From contig NC_034410.1 of assembly GCF_002078875.1 (NCBI RefSeq), forward strand, positions 101,296,556 to 101,360,555: DNA of 64,000 nucleotides. The letters run 5' to 3'. The notes below the pieces were generated by a model that was not told the origin of the DNA, did not search any database, and was given only the letters and a program-made list of their open reading frames with translations. Both the position numbers and the translations under genes were made by a program. Of the stretch, positions 36,460 to 48,870 are shown in pieces (the stretch's first letter is position 1; each line of letters starts with the position of its first letter). Source of the stretch: Numida meleagris (taxonomy: Eukaryota; Chordata; Aves; Galliformes; Numididae).

Positions 36460-37960
36460 TTCTGTTTACAAATACCTAGTTTAGCTTCAGGATATTTCTT
36501 CCCTTCAGTGAATTATTCAATGTAATTACTGGTTTTGAATGGCTCTTGGCATTGTTGTATTTCACAGCGACCCAACAAAAAGGCTAGTTTTGCTCGTGTG
36601 AACTGGCTTCCCCAAATGTTGGTAAGATGAACAGCTGAACCATTGCAGCCGAGCCCTCAGGGCTCTCTACCTCACCCCCTTCCTTTGCACTTCTTTGGTA
36701 GGGCCCTGCCCCGCCAGTCCTGGGCTGTGTCTGCATTGAGGAGTCATACCAGCACATCTCCACTGTGAAAGGCTAAGTGGTCTGGTTCCCTCACACAGAC
36801 CCAAATACAGAGGTTAGAGGATGCATATTTGTACTCGTAACCAGTTCACCAGTTTTGACTGATGCATAAGGTTCTGTGAAGCAAGAGTTGGAAGTTCAGG
36901 TTTGCCTTGGATTCCTGCAGGATGAGGTCACTCTGAGTAACAGATCTTTGACAAGTGGTCCAAAAAGGCACGCCCCCATCCATACACAGCCCCAGTCCTT
37001 CAAGTGAGCATGATGTAACGTGGAAAGACAAAACGCATGCCATTTGTCCACTTGCATAGCACTGCAAGATCAGTGCAAACTCTCGTTGATGGGCAGAAAA
37101 TCTCTGGCCTCCTACTGCCCTAGATGCTCTAAAATCTTGCCCCTTAGAATGCCCAAGCCCTTTGTGTCCCCTCTGTACTGCCTGGCACCCAGAGGTGGGG
37201 TGCTTGCAGGCTGGTGTCCCCAGCACTGTGCATCCCACAGTGCAGATCTGGCAGAGGCAGCCCAGGGCAGTCCTGCTGCAGCAGCAGCACAGATCTATAG
37301 GCACCACGTGAGGTACAGATGCCACTAAGGGCAAAAGGGCTGATGGGCTGACTCAGCAGCTGCTCTCTAGGAGCAGCCCAAAACAGTTAGGAAATGCGTG
37401 CTTTGAAGACTTGGAGATGCAATTCCTTCCTAACAGGGAATGGGAGAAAACAATTCCAACTATGTACAGAATTTAAGGCCAGAAAAAAAGCATGCAGCAA
37501 GGTATTGCCAGGTTATATAACTTCACCAGCTGCAATCACCACCCATGATAACGGCGTTTTATATTGCTGGAATGGTATCATTGCATGGTGTTTACTCTGC
37601 AGGTCTCAAAGGCAAACCTTAGGAATATAGTGCAGCATATTTTATTTCTAAGTTAAAAACAAACAAACAAAAAAAAACAGGGAAAGAAAGATTGCACCTT
37701 TCCATATCTACCTACAACAGCACGGAGTAGCATGAGACAAAGCATATTCTTCTTTAAGCAGGAGGACACAGTGCAGAATCTGTAATACCAACGTATGCTT
37801 TGCAAATCTGGATGAGAGACTTACCATGTTTTTAGTGCAGATGCAGTCAGTTTGGGTGCTCAGCTGTGAGGGCAAAAAATCTGTTGCACATAGATCCGTT
37901 GAAATGGCAACCACTTACTTCATGCTCAGGGGTTCTCTGTAATGATTGTATCCCACTAAT
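36460..37960. other. Unique noncoding stretch
   Basis: Includes a 162-codon minus-strand open frame at 36846-37334 overlapping a 102-codon plus-strand frame. Neither has a recognisable domain. A CAAA-type simple repeat lies at about 37657-37678. Nothing else is recognised. Confidence 0.5.
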
Positions 37961-37979
37961 GTTGGTGTTTTCCTTACAG

Positions 37980-38045
37980 GAGGCTTGCTTACTTGCTCCT
38001 ACCATCAAAGAGAGCCAAGAAGTACACTCTGGCTTTAACTTCATC
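37980..38045 (+). other. Candidate exon 3 of a tentative spliced transcript
   Basis: An acceptor with a pyrimidine tract (GTTGGTGTTTTCCTTACAG ends at 37979), 66 bp and a donor ATC|GTAAGTTTT. In phase with exon 2 it encodes 22 codons beginning EACLLAPTIKES and ending SGFNFI, without stops. Its length is a multiple of three, so it would be skippable without frameshift. Only 99 bp separate it from the next candidate exon, a short but possible avian intron. Confidence 0.25.
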
Positions 38046-38144
38046 GTAAGTTTTTGGTAACTTTGGTGTAATTGCTAAATACAATTTTCTCCCTATCATT
38101 TAAACTAGGTCTTGCCTCTAAATGTTCCTCTGCTCCCATGTCAG

Positions 38145-38199
38145 AATAACCAGACTCAGAATGAGATTTCATCGTCTCTGTACATTTTGGATGTGGCAG
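38145..38199 (+). other. Candidate exon 4 of a tentative spliced transcript
   Basis: The acceptor CTCTGCTCCCATGTCAG ends at 38144 and a near-consensus donor GTGGCAG|GTAAGTTAC closes a 55-bp segment. In phase with exon 3 it reads NNQTQNEISSSLYILDVA plus one base. A truncated CR1 begins about 105 bp downstream. The strong donor is the best single piece of evidence in this model. Confidence 0.25.
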
Positions 38200-38304
38200 G
38201 TAAGTTACTTTTATTTTCATTATCATCAGCTGCCAGGGCAATCATTATCAGTGATGTCTGGAATTCAGACCTTCAGGCTTGGTCTTGAGTTTCCCATTTT
38301 GAAA

Positions 38305-38553
38305 AAGCCAGCAGGTCAATGGAGATGATCCTCCCCATCTGCTCTGTGCTGGTGAGACCATATCTAGAGCACCGTGTCCAATTCTGGGCTCCCCAGTTAA
38401 AGAATGACAGGGAACTTCTGGAGAGAGTCCCACAGAGGGCCACAAAGATAATTAGGGGCCTGGAGCATCTCCCTTATGAGGGAAGGCTGAAAAGCCTAGG
38501 GCTGTTCAGCCCGGAGAAGAGAGGACTGATGGGGGGATCTTATCAGTGCTTTT
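38305..38553 (+). mobile_element. CR1 LINE fragment lacking its 3' end, plus strand
   Basis: An internal ORF2 piece. The frame 38319-38567 reads [35 protein letters not shown] and GLFSPEKR, the well-conserved CR1 stretch just after the reverse transcriptase domain. Similarity stops abruptly after GGGATCTTATCAGTGCTTT at about 38553, with no ORF2 C-terminus, 3' UTR or octamer tail. The equivalent stretch lies inside the copy at 8005-8538. A later deletion or rearrangement must have removed the 3' end. Confidence 0.9.
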
Positions 38554-38559
38554 CTTCTG

Positions 38560-40015
38560 CCCTGTAAAATTATCTCATTAACATCTAAAGCTGTTTTAGC
38601 CTTTTAACTGGCTAAAACACTTTCACCCCATTACTGAAAGCAGGTAAAAGTGATGTCTCCCCCCACTGAACTCCCCTGGCATGACATAAGTTTGAGTGGC
38701 AGAACTCACAACCACAGGAGGTGGCTCTCGTGCCATTTCCTACAAATGGAGAGCTTGTCTCACTGTTTCGCAGCTTAGGTCTGAGGCTGCAAACTCCCCA
38801 GCACAGACACAAGCTGGCAAAATGTGGTGTTTGATTGAAATACGGCATACCACTGCTTTGTTGTGTGATATGCCAGAGTGGACGGGTATGAATTTACACT
38901 TTCACTCACTTGCAGTGACTTCTAGTGCTTTTAATGAGAGTTTGTTTGATTTGAACTATAGGTTCTCTGGGTTTTCATTTAGAGAAATGTGAAAAATCAT
39001 CATTTATGGGAGGAACAACTGGGCAATAGAGGCGTTGTTACAAAATGCACTATGGGGTTGTGCATTGCAGCTGCTTTTTCTTCCCCGTGTCAGCTTCTTT
39101 CTGTACTCTCAAAGACTGCAACTTAGTGTTCATTAGAATATTATTTCCTGGATGGCTCCAAATGTTGCTTACCAGGGGAAGAAACAATAAAATAAATGGA
39201 AAATGCTTATATATATTTAAAAAAAAAGTACAATACTTTCAGCTAAGTAAACACTAAAATCTGTCACATCGAATTCAAAAGACAATGGAAAAGGAAATGA
39301 AACATAAGCATATGCCTAACATTAATCAAAAAAGTCACCCTGTCAAAGGGCTGTAAACAGCAAAACAACAGAGTATTCACTGCAGCAGGGAGCCCAGGTC
39401 TAAGGGGTTTCTCTGCAAGGGTATAAATTCCCTCTGCATTTACTGTGGTGCATAGCAGAGCCCAGGCATTAGTTCTCTATCTCTTAAGTTTTTCAAAATC
39501 CTCCCAAACAATTTTAATGTGAGCACAATACAACCTTGAGAGCAGTCCTGGAAGATATCTGAATGTCCAGTTCTCAAAACAAGATTTCAACATACGTCAT
39601 GTCCCTCCTTGGATTATTTTGGCCAAGGGTGAGAGGATCAACCAGAATTCCAGGTTACAGCTCATTAGTCCATGACAGCTAGCTTATCCCTGTCTGCCAG
39701 TAGGGCAGTTCTGACCATTCACATTTGGACCATTTAAACATTTCCTGGGATAGCTATCTTGATGCAATTTTTGTGCTCCTGAGCAAAAACGGAAGCAATT
39801 AGACCTGAACTGTAGGTGCAATCAGTTAACAAAGCAGCTGAAAACTTAGAACTGATAAATTCCACTTCAAGCGTTAAATTTCAGATGCGGTAGAGAAGTA
39901 GAAGATCTTCAGAACGCACCTTCAGATGGAGCTGGGCTGTTTGTGCTAGGCTGGGGAATCAGAAAAAAATGTGCTCTGAAATCAACCCAAGTTAATGAAA
40001 CAAATTATCAAGTGC
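38560..40015. other. Unique noncoding stretch; possible terminal exon
   Basis: No recognised gene. If the tentative transcript is real, an acceptor at 38961 (weak pyrimidine tract) or 38982 would continue the phase from exon 4 and reach a stop at 39027-39029. Overlapping AATAAA signals follow at 39186-39196. These could equally be chance. Confidence 0.3.
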
Positions 40016-40019
40016 ATGA

Positions 40020-40170
40020 GTGATTAGTCACTGGAATGCTTTACTCTGGGAAGTTGTGAATGCTCCAAAACTTGATGTCATCGCATCAGGACTGGACATC
40101 TTTCAGGAAGGTTATGTGTCAGACAGGAGAAGTTATTGAGCTCAGCTTGTGATTATTTGTACATCAGAAG
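40020..40170 (+). mobile_element. Ancient CR1/L3-like relic, plus strand
   Basis: CACTGGAATGCTTTACTCTGGGAAGTTGTGAATGCTCC (40029-40066) follows the CR1-clade ORF2 C-terminus read as W.RLP..VV.AP in younger copies. It is followed by GGACTGGACATCTTTCAGG and AGAAGTTATTGAGCTCAGC, the order seen in old amniote CR1/L3 3' ends. No terminal repeat remains. Strongly diverged; assignment is by eye. Confidence 0.5.
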
Positions 40171-42889
40171 TGGGGAGGGCTGACAAGGAACCTGAAAACG
40201 TGATAAAAACCTGCGAAAGCAGGTTAGTGGGGTTCCTTATGTGATCTCTCAGTGTAATAGCCAGAAAGAATCTATGCTCAGAAATGAATTGAGTGTTGCC
40301 TGAAGAGTGGCTGAGTCAGTAGAGCCATCAACTCCCTCTCAGTGCTGCACTGGCTCTGTAGTGCTGACAGCACTAAAAAACTTGTTTATTGATTGTCAAT
40401 GAAGTATGACTTGAATATGCACAATCTTCAAACAGAAGAGGAAAAAGATGATTTTACATCATCATCGGTCTGGCTATCACTGTGTGTAGCTGCACTAAGC
40501 TGATCGAATTATCTTTTCTGTTGTTAAAAGTTTTGTTGTTATTGTTTTTGGAAAATGACTCCCATCTTAAAAGAATTAAGTATCATCCTGGAAAAGAAAA
40601 TGTTTACTCAGATAAGGAAAATGACTGCTGGAAGCATCACAGAAAGTAAATTCTGCCCTTTATTTAACTATTTCCTCTACAGTACCATGGGAATTTTGAA
40701 AAAGATGGAAAGCAAAAACAAAACGTAGAAACTGAAAAAAAGAAAATAAAAAGAGAAAACAGAAATGCTGTATGACATCAAAAAATACCCTGAAATTTTG
40801 GAAGAAACAAATACTGTTTCCCATTCTCCACAGGCACTAGTCTGTAAAAACAATGCAAAACATTACAGCTTGTTCTGGTGATGACTTTGTAGGACTGACC
40901 CCCATGCAGAAAGCCAAAGCAATGTCAGTGCCTCAGATAAGACGCAAGTCCTATTTTGAAGACAGCTTTTTGCAAATTTGTAAATTCTGCTATTTAAATA
41001 CATGCGGGCAGCACTATCTAAGAGGAGGCAGACATGATAGAGCCATCTCAGCAGCAGTGCTATGGCTGAAGATGCTTTCAGCCTCAGCTGTTATTTTGGG
41101 GTACTTATGGTTTGATTTGAGACCCATTGAGCTAGGTGTAGTGCAAACCATACCAATGAAATAAAACTTTGCTTGTAATTTTAACAACTCTTATGCTTAC
41201 AACGAGGAAAAATTTGGAAAGTGTGGAAGAATTACATTTGTCTTTTCTCTTCTTTGAGAGCAGGGCAGTCAGTATTCAATGACAGAATAAAAAACCACAG
41301 AGTCAGACAATAGACAACACATGGATTTTGTTTTAGCTGCTGTAACTCTAAAACCTTATTTGAGAAGTTTCAGAATTCTCCCACACTCAGTGGATCATAA
41401 ATGTATTTGGCACATGATAAGTAACGTGATTTAGCGCCACACCTCTGTTACCAGATCTCCAAGCAGGTCAGCAGTCAAACATGGACCCATTCATTTCTTT
41501 ATTTTCATGTGCAGGCATTTGAACCAGAACATGCTTTACACTCCCACAAGGGTATGGTAGCTCTTCCAACAGTTTTGTACTTTCTTTTCAATGATGGAAA
41601 TGGCTAGGCAACGTGCAGAATAATAAATAATTGGATTCATATAGGATAAGTCCAGATTATACATACAAGACAGGATCCTCAGTGGGGGCTCTGTCCGGCT
41701 GAAAGAACTGGCCAAAAGCACAGGAGTTGCAGACTGGTTGCCTGATTTCAGGCAGAGGAGCTCAAGACTTGCACCAGAAGCATTCAGAGCAATACAGAGT
41801 TACCACAGCAGGCCGAGTTCTCAGGGGTGTTTGGCATGTATGCCCACTCCTGGTGAGATTTGTTTACTTGTGGATTCTTAGAAGGTCTCAGTCTAGGCCT
41901 GTTTCCCTGTTTTACAGCACACTGTGGAAGCCCACAGGACTATCCTATGCTACTCAAATTCTATGTTTTCTCCACGGTCTTTTCAAATTCTGCCATTGTC
42001 TCCACCCAGTAGATCTTCACTGGTTAGTTGGGTGCCTGAAGATGGGGATAGGGTTTGTCTCATCTTCCATTGTTGCTTCAGGTGATTCTTCATGCTTGAA
42101 GGGAGAGCTGTGGATGAATTAGACTTTCAGAGATCATGTTCATGCATGGGGGGCTTTGAGACTTTTGATGCCTACCTGGAGTCTGAAAACTCAAAATCTG
42201 GGGCTGCCATCATTTCATGGATAGAAAATGCATTTTAGAGCTCAAGTGGAAGCTAATACTGTAACAAAGCTCTCAGAACCAAGATAACACACAGCTCGTG
42301 TACATATTTTACAGCAGCGTTCTTTAAAAAACAGATTAACTGCCACAAACTCTCATCCTCATCCTTGAAAATGTGTGCGCAAATCCCAATGCACTCAATG
42401 GCTGTTGCATGATTGCTACACAAATGGAGTCACTTTTCGGGTAGTTGCACACAGCAAGGCCAGGGTGCTGCTTGCTGTTAGCACCCTCCTAAATTCATTT
42501 TTTTCTTCTCATTTTTATAGTATTTCTCCTCCCACACCTTTGCCCTCCCTGCCTTTCTGAACTTTCACAGATATTTAAGCGTTGGCTTTGGTACTGGAAC
42601 TGGGCCCTGATCTTATGTGAAAAACAAGGGAAACCTTCTGAAGGAATAACCTAAATGTAACACCAGATAAATTAGAAGTACTCTCTGCTGTCATTCAGCA
42701 AAGCCATGTGCAGACAGAGAACTTTCACAGCTATTAAAAAAAATGTGCTATTCAGTGCAAACTTGCCATCTGGCTCCTAGTGCTGGATTCCACTACAGCG
42801 TGCTTCTTGAGATTATACTCATCTGCCAGCCTCCCCCTCTCCTCCCAAGGCACTTAGGAAGACTCTTCTGGGAATAGAAAGTGAATTAT

Positions 42890-43140
42890 TTTATCCCAAT
42901 CACTATGCAGCTAACTATACATGGTAATTAAACAAAGAGACATTCTCCTTCTGCCATTGGAGGCAAAGGTTTTCTTGCTAGCCGTAAACAACAATCCCTC
43001 TTTGGGAAGATGAAAAGACATTTACGGAATAAACTGGTACACTGTTATCACGCTGATGGCCAGGCAAAGATAATTAAGTATTAAAATAGACAACAATGGA
43101 AAGATATTCAAAGTGGAGGCTTCTTATGCCATCTTTAATG
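42890..43140. promoter_or_regulatory. Candidate enhancer: SOX, homeodomain and TCF-type sites
   Basis: Within 250 bp of unique, ORF-free sequence: TAATTAAACAAAG (homeodomain plus SOX/FOX/TCF-type core, 42925-42937), CCATTGG (42954-42960), ACAACAAT (42988-42995), CTCTTTGGG (42998-43006), TAATTAAG (43071-43078) and ACAATGG, a strong SOX site (43093-43099). The density is unusual for the window and resembles neural or developmental enhancers. Conservation is untested. Confidence 0.3.
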
Positions 43141-46100
43141 GATGTAGTTGTTCTGGATGCTCACAAGCACCTTTGAACACAGAAAAGAGGGGGAATGTTT
43201 ACCTCTGATTTAAACAGCCATGAAGCCAGTGGAGTCCACCAGGAATGAATGCGGTTTGCTGGGAGACCTCACCTCCTATGGACAAGGGAGTAGCTTTATT
43301 AAACCCAGTGGCCTCCGTAAATAGTGTCTTCCATATAAATGTTTGCAGGATGAGGCACTAATAGCTGGCAAGGTGGAGAGCTTTTCCATGCAGCTCCCAT
43401 CGTGTGTCTGGGAAATATTAACATTCAAGCAGAGGAAAGTGCTCTTGTTTGTACCAAGCACTGCTGAGTTCAGCTGTGGGAGACCCGCACAATGCAAACC
43501 TCCCCAGGGGCACCCACTCACTTGGCAGCTGCCCCCTCCTGTCTGCAGCCCCAGATGACTCACGCTCTCCTCACGCTGGCCCCAGTATTCCCGCCAGGCT
43601 CCAGCCAGTTTGCTGAGATAGAAATTCTCAACACCACACTGCGATGCTTCAGCTCTGACCCTGAATCTGACGTTTCCATATGGTCCAAGCTCTTCTTCTT
43701 CTGACTTGAAAGTTCGCTCTGTAGCAATTCAAATGCACCCAGGACTTTTAGCATGCATTTGAAAAGCTTTGATAATTTTCATTCACCTGTGACTTCTGTC
43801 TCTGTGTCAGGATTGCCAGCTCTAAGTTGCAAAATGTATCACGAGGCACATGCTCCTGACTCTGTCTCACTCTGCACTCATGATGCTTACTTAAAGAATA
43901 TAAAGAGCCTTTCATTTAGTCCTTTGGTTTTGGAGCCTTACCATGAACTGATGCTGTGCTTTCAGATCCTTCAAAAACCCCCAATATTATAAAACAACCA
44001 AAGAAATCAGAGATTCTGAAAAATTCTTGGGCCTCCGGGAGCTTAGCAGAATGGTTAAGAGGAAATCTGAAATTCCTCCTTGGTTCAGCTGCTTTTCCTT
44101 CAAGCTTAAAACTACACTGTGATTTAGGCCCCCGTTTCCAATCCAAAATGTTATGACTCCTCCTTGCTTTGCTGAGAGCCTTCCAAAGTTTTCTGGATCT
44201 AAAATTTCCTAAGCATATCTCTTAATGTAGATATTCTTCACTGGGTCCTAAACTCTTGCTTAGGTTCCCAATTGGCTCCACTTCTTGCTCCTGAGACTGA
44301 ATTTATCTTATCTCACATACGGAGATCCCTAATGGATTCTGCTCATTGGTTGCTTTTCCTCAAGTACTGACACTCCCCCATTGTCTACTCTGCTTCTCAG
44401 TCTGCCAAGTAATATATAGCAAGTTATTCATAACTGTGTGAATGTGTTTTGATAGACCAGTTCATTCAAAAGCCTTGGTCCTGCTGATGTCACAGACCTG
44501 GTAGTTTGTCAGGCAAACAGTCTTCCATTTGCCAAGACTTTAATGTCTAATGATTAAAAATACATTAGGAGAACTAAATATCCAAGCATCATTTCGAAAC
44601 TCCTCCCTATCTGGAGGATAGAGCGTTTTATGGATTCACACCAGCTATAATTTTGGTCCCTGTCAAAATATGCTGCCAGAACATGTCCATTGTGTTAGTT
44701 AGTGTGTCTCCAAGTTCTTTCTGAATGGCGAATTCAACCGCCACCCTCAACACTCTGGGTCTTCAAGATTGTGGCAAGAAACCACCAGCTTCCAGACTCT
44801 GCAAAAGAGAGAGCCTGGGTCTGCTTGATGTCTTAGGTCTGGACTAGCCCCTTGCTTACACAGCCTGGCTCCTTTAGGCTTTACAGCATAATTCTGCAGC
44901 CTGTGGCCTGAGCCCAAATGCTGCTAATCTCAGCAGTGATGCTGTGACATGAAGTGGAGCCAGACTATGGGCAGCAATGCGGATGAAGAGCAAGTGGGTA
45001 TCACAAGCTCTGGCTCCCTGTGCTGGAGCCTACCCTCACCACCCCTGCACTGGCACCTTTGAGCGTCCCTTAGCTAGCTGTCAGCATTTCTTCTTCGGCA
45101 ATATCCCTGCCCACCTGATTATGCTAGGGTAGAGCAGAAACTAAGAGCAGAATCTGGTCTGCTGATTGACCAAACTTGGCTCTAGTCTGGTGCCCTATGA
45201 TTCACTCCCACACTATTGCTGCCTATTAATAAAACACTTTTTCCAAGACTCAGAAAATGAATTACTCATAGATAAGACACTGAAATTGAAATCTTGTCAA
45301 CACTGTATATTTAGAAAGTGACTGTGGGACTAATCCAGATCAGTCTTCCATCCAAGACAGAGTTAACACCTGAATGGGTGTGCTTGCTGCAGGGGACAGT
45401 ACCCAGAAGTACTCACTCTCTTTTGTCATTTGCCATTCATTGGCTACCTGGACCATGGCTGCAATTTCATAGGTAATTCCACATGTGGAGAGCAAAGTAG
45501 ATAGGTGAGATGATGGAAAAGACATTTGCAATATTTTTGGTATACACAGGCCCTAGAAATCATTTACTTTTGCAAAGATCAAAAATGACCAGTTTCTGCC
45601 CTCCACCAGGCTCACTGCATAGCTATTCGTATCCGTTTCTCCAGCCTATGAAAGATCATGCTCTACATATTCAGAAGTTCAGTAGAATAATGCTTCTAGT
45701 CCCACCGTCTTTTGAACATCAGATTGCAGATCCTCAGCATGGTTTCAGTTGCTAACAAGTTAAGTAAGTCATTTTCTGCAGATGTTTCTAGGTGGTCAAC
45801 ATTTCCAAGCAGTCTTAGCTTAACAGAACCTCAGTCATTTAAGATACTCTTTCATATGTTTTATCACCTCTCAGTACTGGCAGGTGTTGAAGCCATAAGT
45901 CATTTTCAGTCAGTCTAAACACGGTATCTCCTAAATATTCCCCTCAGTATCTCACAGTGAATGGAGGCAGTCTTACGTAGAATCCACCTCACCAGCTTTT
46001 CCAGGGTGATGCACCAGTGCTTTGAAACTGGCTGTTAAAATTCATTGTTTGAAGGCTCTGTTGGCCCGGTCATGTACTTCTGTGGGGGGAAGAAATGCTA

Positions 46101-46979
46101 CCTGCAGAGTTATTGGCAAAGACAGCTTTTCAGAGGGCTCCAGAATTTGTATCCAGATCCTTGCCAGGCATCGTGACTCTATTTTCATCTCTCCCATGGT
46201 GGAATATGATCCAAATTCACTTGTCATCCAGTAACTTTTGAACCATGCCAAGCGGCATCTAGGATAAAACTACATTCCTGAAAAGTCTCAGATCCACATA
46301 AAGTTTATGCATGAAGAGAAAAGGCATGAGCAGTTCTAGTGACCATGCTGGGCCAGAAGGATGAACTCAAAATAAGGAAGGTAAAGAAAAGCAAGGAAGA
46401 TGATCAGGAAATAGAGAACAACTGAGGATAGGCCAACAGTGATAGAGTCAACCTCAGAACCAACACTCAGCCTGGACATGCTGACTGCTCAAGCCTCAGC
46501 TGAACGTCCCTGTGCAAATTAAATCCTGCTTCTCTCCCAGCCTGCTCATCCCACTCCTTGTATTCTAGATGTTGGACTTAGAAATGCTGTCAGTGACAAA
46601 CACACAGCTCTCTGCTCCTGACTTCTGGCCTTTCAGCATCCTGTTTCTTCCCTTCATAATGAGTGATGGTGCTTGATTGTTATCTCACTAAACCTCAATA
46701 TCCTGAGTAAATATATGGCTTTCAGATTAACCAATTCCACCTGCTGTCACCTAGAATCATTCCCTAAGTCTTATTCTAGCTGTGGCACTGGGGACAACTG
46801 ATCACTCTATAGGTTCAGCTGCAGGTATAAATCCCCCTGGCACATCCCACATTGTTAAAAACCAATACTAAAAGGCATTTTTCAAGCATTCCTTCAGGAA
46901 CAATCAAGGCAGGTGGTAATCTACTCAGAAAGCAGTGTTATATCAATACCATGACACAGCTTTCCTGTTTGCACGATGA

Positions 46980-47060
46980 GAGATTGACAGTGTTTTGACA
47001 TTATGGATTGCCATCATGACAGCGCCTAGCAATGACAGCTTGCTTTATCTCCCAAACAAT
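46980..47060. promoter_or_regulatory. Cluster of three TGACAG (MEIS/TGIF-type) motifs
   Basis: TGACAG occurs at 46985-46990, 47017-47022 and 47033-47038, all on the plus strand, with a near-copy TGACAT at about 46996. The motif is the core bound by TALE homeodomain proteins of the MEIS, PREP and TGIF families. AT-rich sequence (CAATTTATAAACATTAATTT) follows. Three copies in 54 bp is more than expected, but function is inferred. Confidence 0.25.
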
Positions 47061-48870
47061 TTATAAACATTAATTTCAGAATCACACAAGAACGATGTGC
47101 GATATGTACCAGAAAATGTGAAGAATCCTTCTAAGATCAACATACTACAAGTAACAGATTTCTTAGGAAACTGCCACAGAGTGTAACAAGAGGAGTGTTT
47201 CTGCAGAAATCCTGCCCTTGGCAGATGTGTCTATGGAAAGCAGAAGAGTAAGGCTGGGAATCTGTTTATTTACAAGTGAAGCATCCTCCCAGTAACAGCA
47301 GGAAGACTGCAACTTAAAAATAAAAATACACAAACAAACACCTTACTGGAACGTATTTTAATTTAACTTGAGCTAGACTGGGAACTCATTCCTACTGCTT
47401 CTTTGATGTGGCAATAGGCAAGTTAAAGAATGTTCACAGTTTATGCATTCATCTCTGGGAGAGGCAACCCTGAATTCCTTGTGGAAAAAGTCTATTTTTG
47501 CAGTGGGAAATGCTGCTTCTTCAGACTACTGTTAAATTCTCTTTCCCTGGGTTTTCTGTCCATCCTCAGAACATATACAAAGCCTAGAGGAACTTTCAGC
47601 TACCCAAAACAAGTTATCTGCATGTGCAATGCCAGCTCCAGGTGGTGAGTTTGGGTACGCTGGGGGGAAAGGAGATGAAAACTCTGTGCTCATGAACTGG
47701 CAGGCACCAGATAGGCAGGACAATCACAATACAAACAAACAAACAAAAAACAACCACCAAAACCTAACAGAACATTCATATTAGGCACACAGAGTTGTCA
47801 TATGTGGATATGAGCTGCTTCTATAACAGAACTACTATTGGAGTCCTTACCTGGGAAGCTGACACACTGAGCTGCAAAAGTATTGAAACACCTCCCTGTC
47901 TCTTCTGTATCAATGGCTAATATGTTGGTGCCTTGATGAACTCTTGCGTCCAGCTGCTGTCAGACCCTGAAGATATATGGATCCCTTAGATGCTTCCATG
48001 TCTCTCATGCACCTTGCCTTGCTCTGTTTCAGGTGACACTCTTTCCTGAAAATCCATTCCACAAAACTCTCAACAAAAGACTGCTTGTGATTTCTACATT
48101 TTCAACCAGTGCATCCATAAACTGTAGCCAACGTTCCCCTTGCTGTTGTGATTCTTGGGTGAAAAACAGGGATGTTGTATGCGAGCTTAGCCTGCAGGAG
48201 AATTTCTGCCTAAGGAATTCAAGACATGGGAGGTGGCCATCTATGACCAAGTAAACTACATCACACACCCGTGTCCTGATTCTTGCTTCATTTCTCTCTT
48301 TGCTTAGGCAGCTCCACACTCAGACCTGTTCTGAAACTTTTCCAAATCCACACAATTTCTTCCACTGGTGGGGAGGGCTGAGATCCTCTATGATGACATC
48401 TCCAGAACAGGGCAATCAGGCTGCCCACCTGTTGTAGACCTAATGTATTGTGGGAGCACTGGCTTACCTTGAGAATGTGGTAGGGCACAGGCATCTTCAT
48501 GCAGCCTGCAGCCCAACTTGTTGCCTGAGGCAGAGAAGTATTCACAGAAAGAAAAGTAGCACAAATGAGCTGCTCCCTTCCAAATCACCCAGAGAACCTG
48601 ACTGAGGCAGATCTTGGATTTCTGCACAAGAGACTAAAGACGGGGTGGTTTCAGACTTTACGTAACAGAACCAAATTTAATGCATCTCCCCTTCTGGAAG
48701 AGGCACGGAGCCATCCACTTTGGCCAAGGACTTGCTTTTCATGCAACTCTTTGCATCCACTCCAAGTTGCTCTGTTCATTTGAAGATGTTAAAACACTGT
48801 GAAAGGATTTCAGGTTCTGAACAACAGACTCTCAGTGACCTCTAACTGCTTGCTGGTATTTTGGTGAGAG

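Larger units (their letters stand above)
40175..48865. other. Unique noncoding stretch with scattered motif clusters
   Basis: No gene, RNA gene or young repeat recognised over 8.7 kb. Open frames (131 codons at 41727-42122, 95 on the minus strand at 43276-43563) lack known domains. One splice-like segment on the plus strand starts at 48033 (acceptor GCTCTGTTTCAG; frame VTLFPENPFHKTLNK...) and could end at a GTGAAA donor near 48157. It is unsupported. Two motif clusters are annotated at 42890-43140 and 46980-47060. A CAAA-type simple run lies at about 47732-47760. Confidence 0.5.

Noticed and set aside
41125..41165. CCATTGAGCTAGGTGTAGTGCAAACC-like stretch, reminiscent of an old reptile/bird repeat
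   Set aside because: Too short and too diverged to assign to a family by eye.
41536..41800. Minus-strand frame ending LSYMNPIIYYSARCLA, resembling the NPxxY end of GPCR helix 7
   Set aside because: The preceding residues are not a hydrophobic helix (SFSRTEPPLR), the frame is short and stops at both ends, and no other GPCR segment is found nearby. Probably coincidence.
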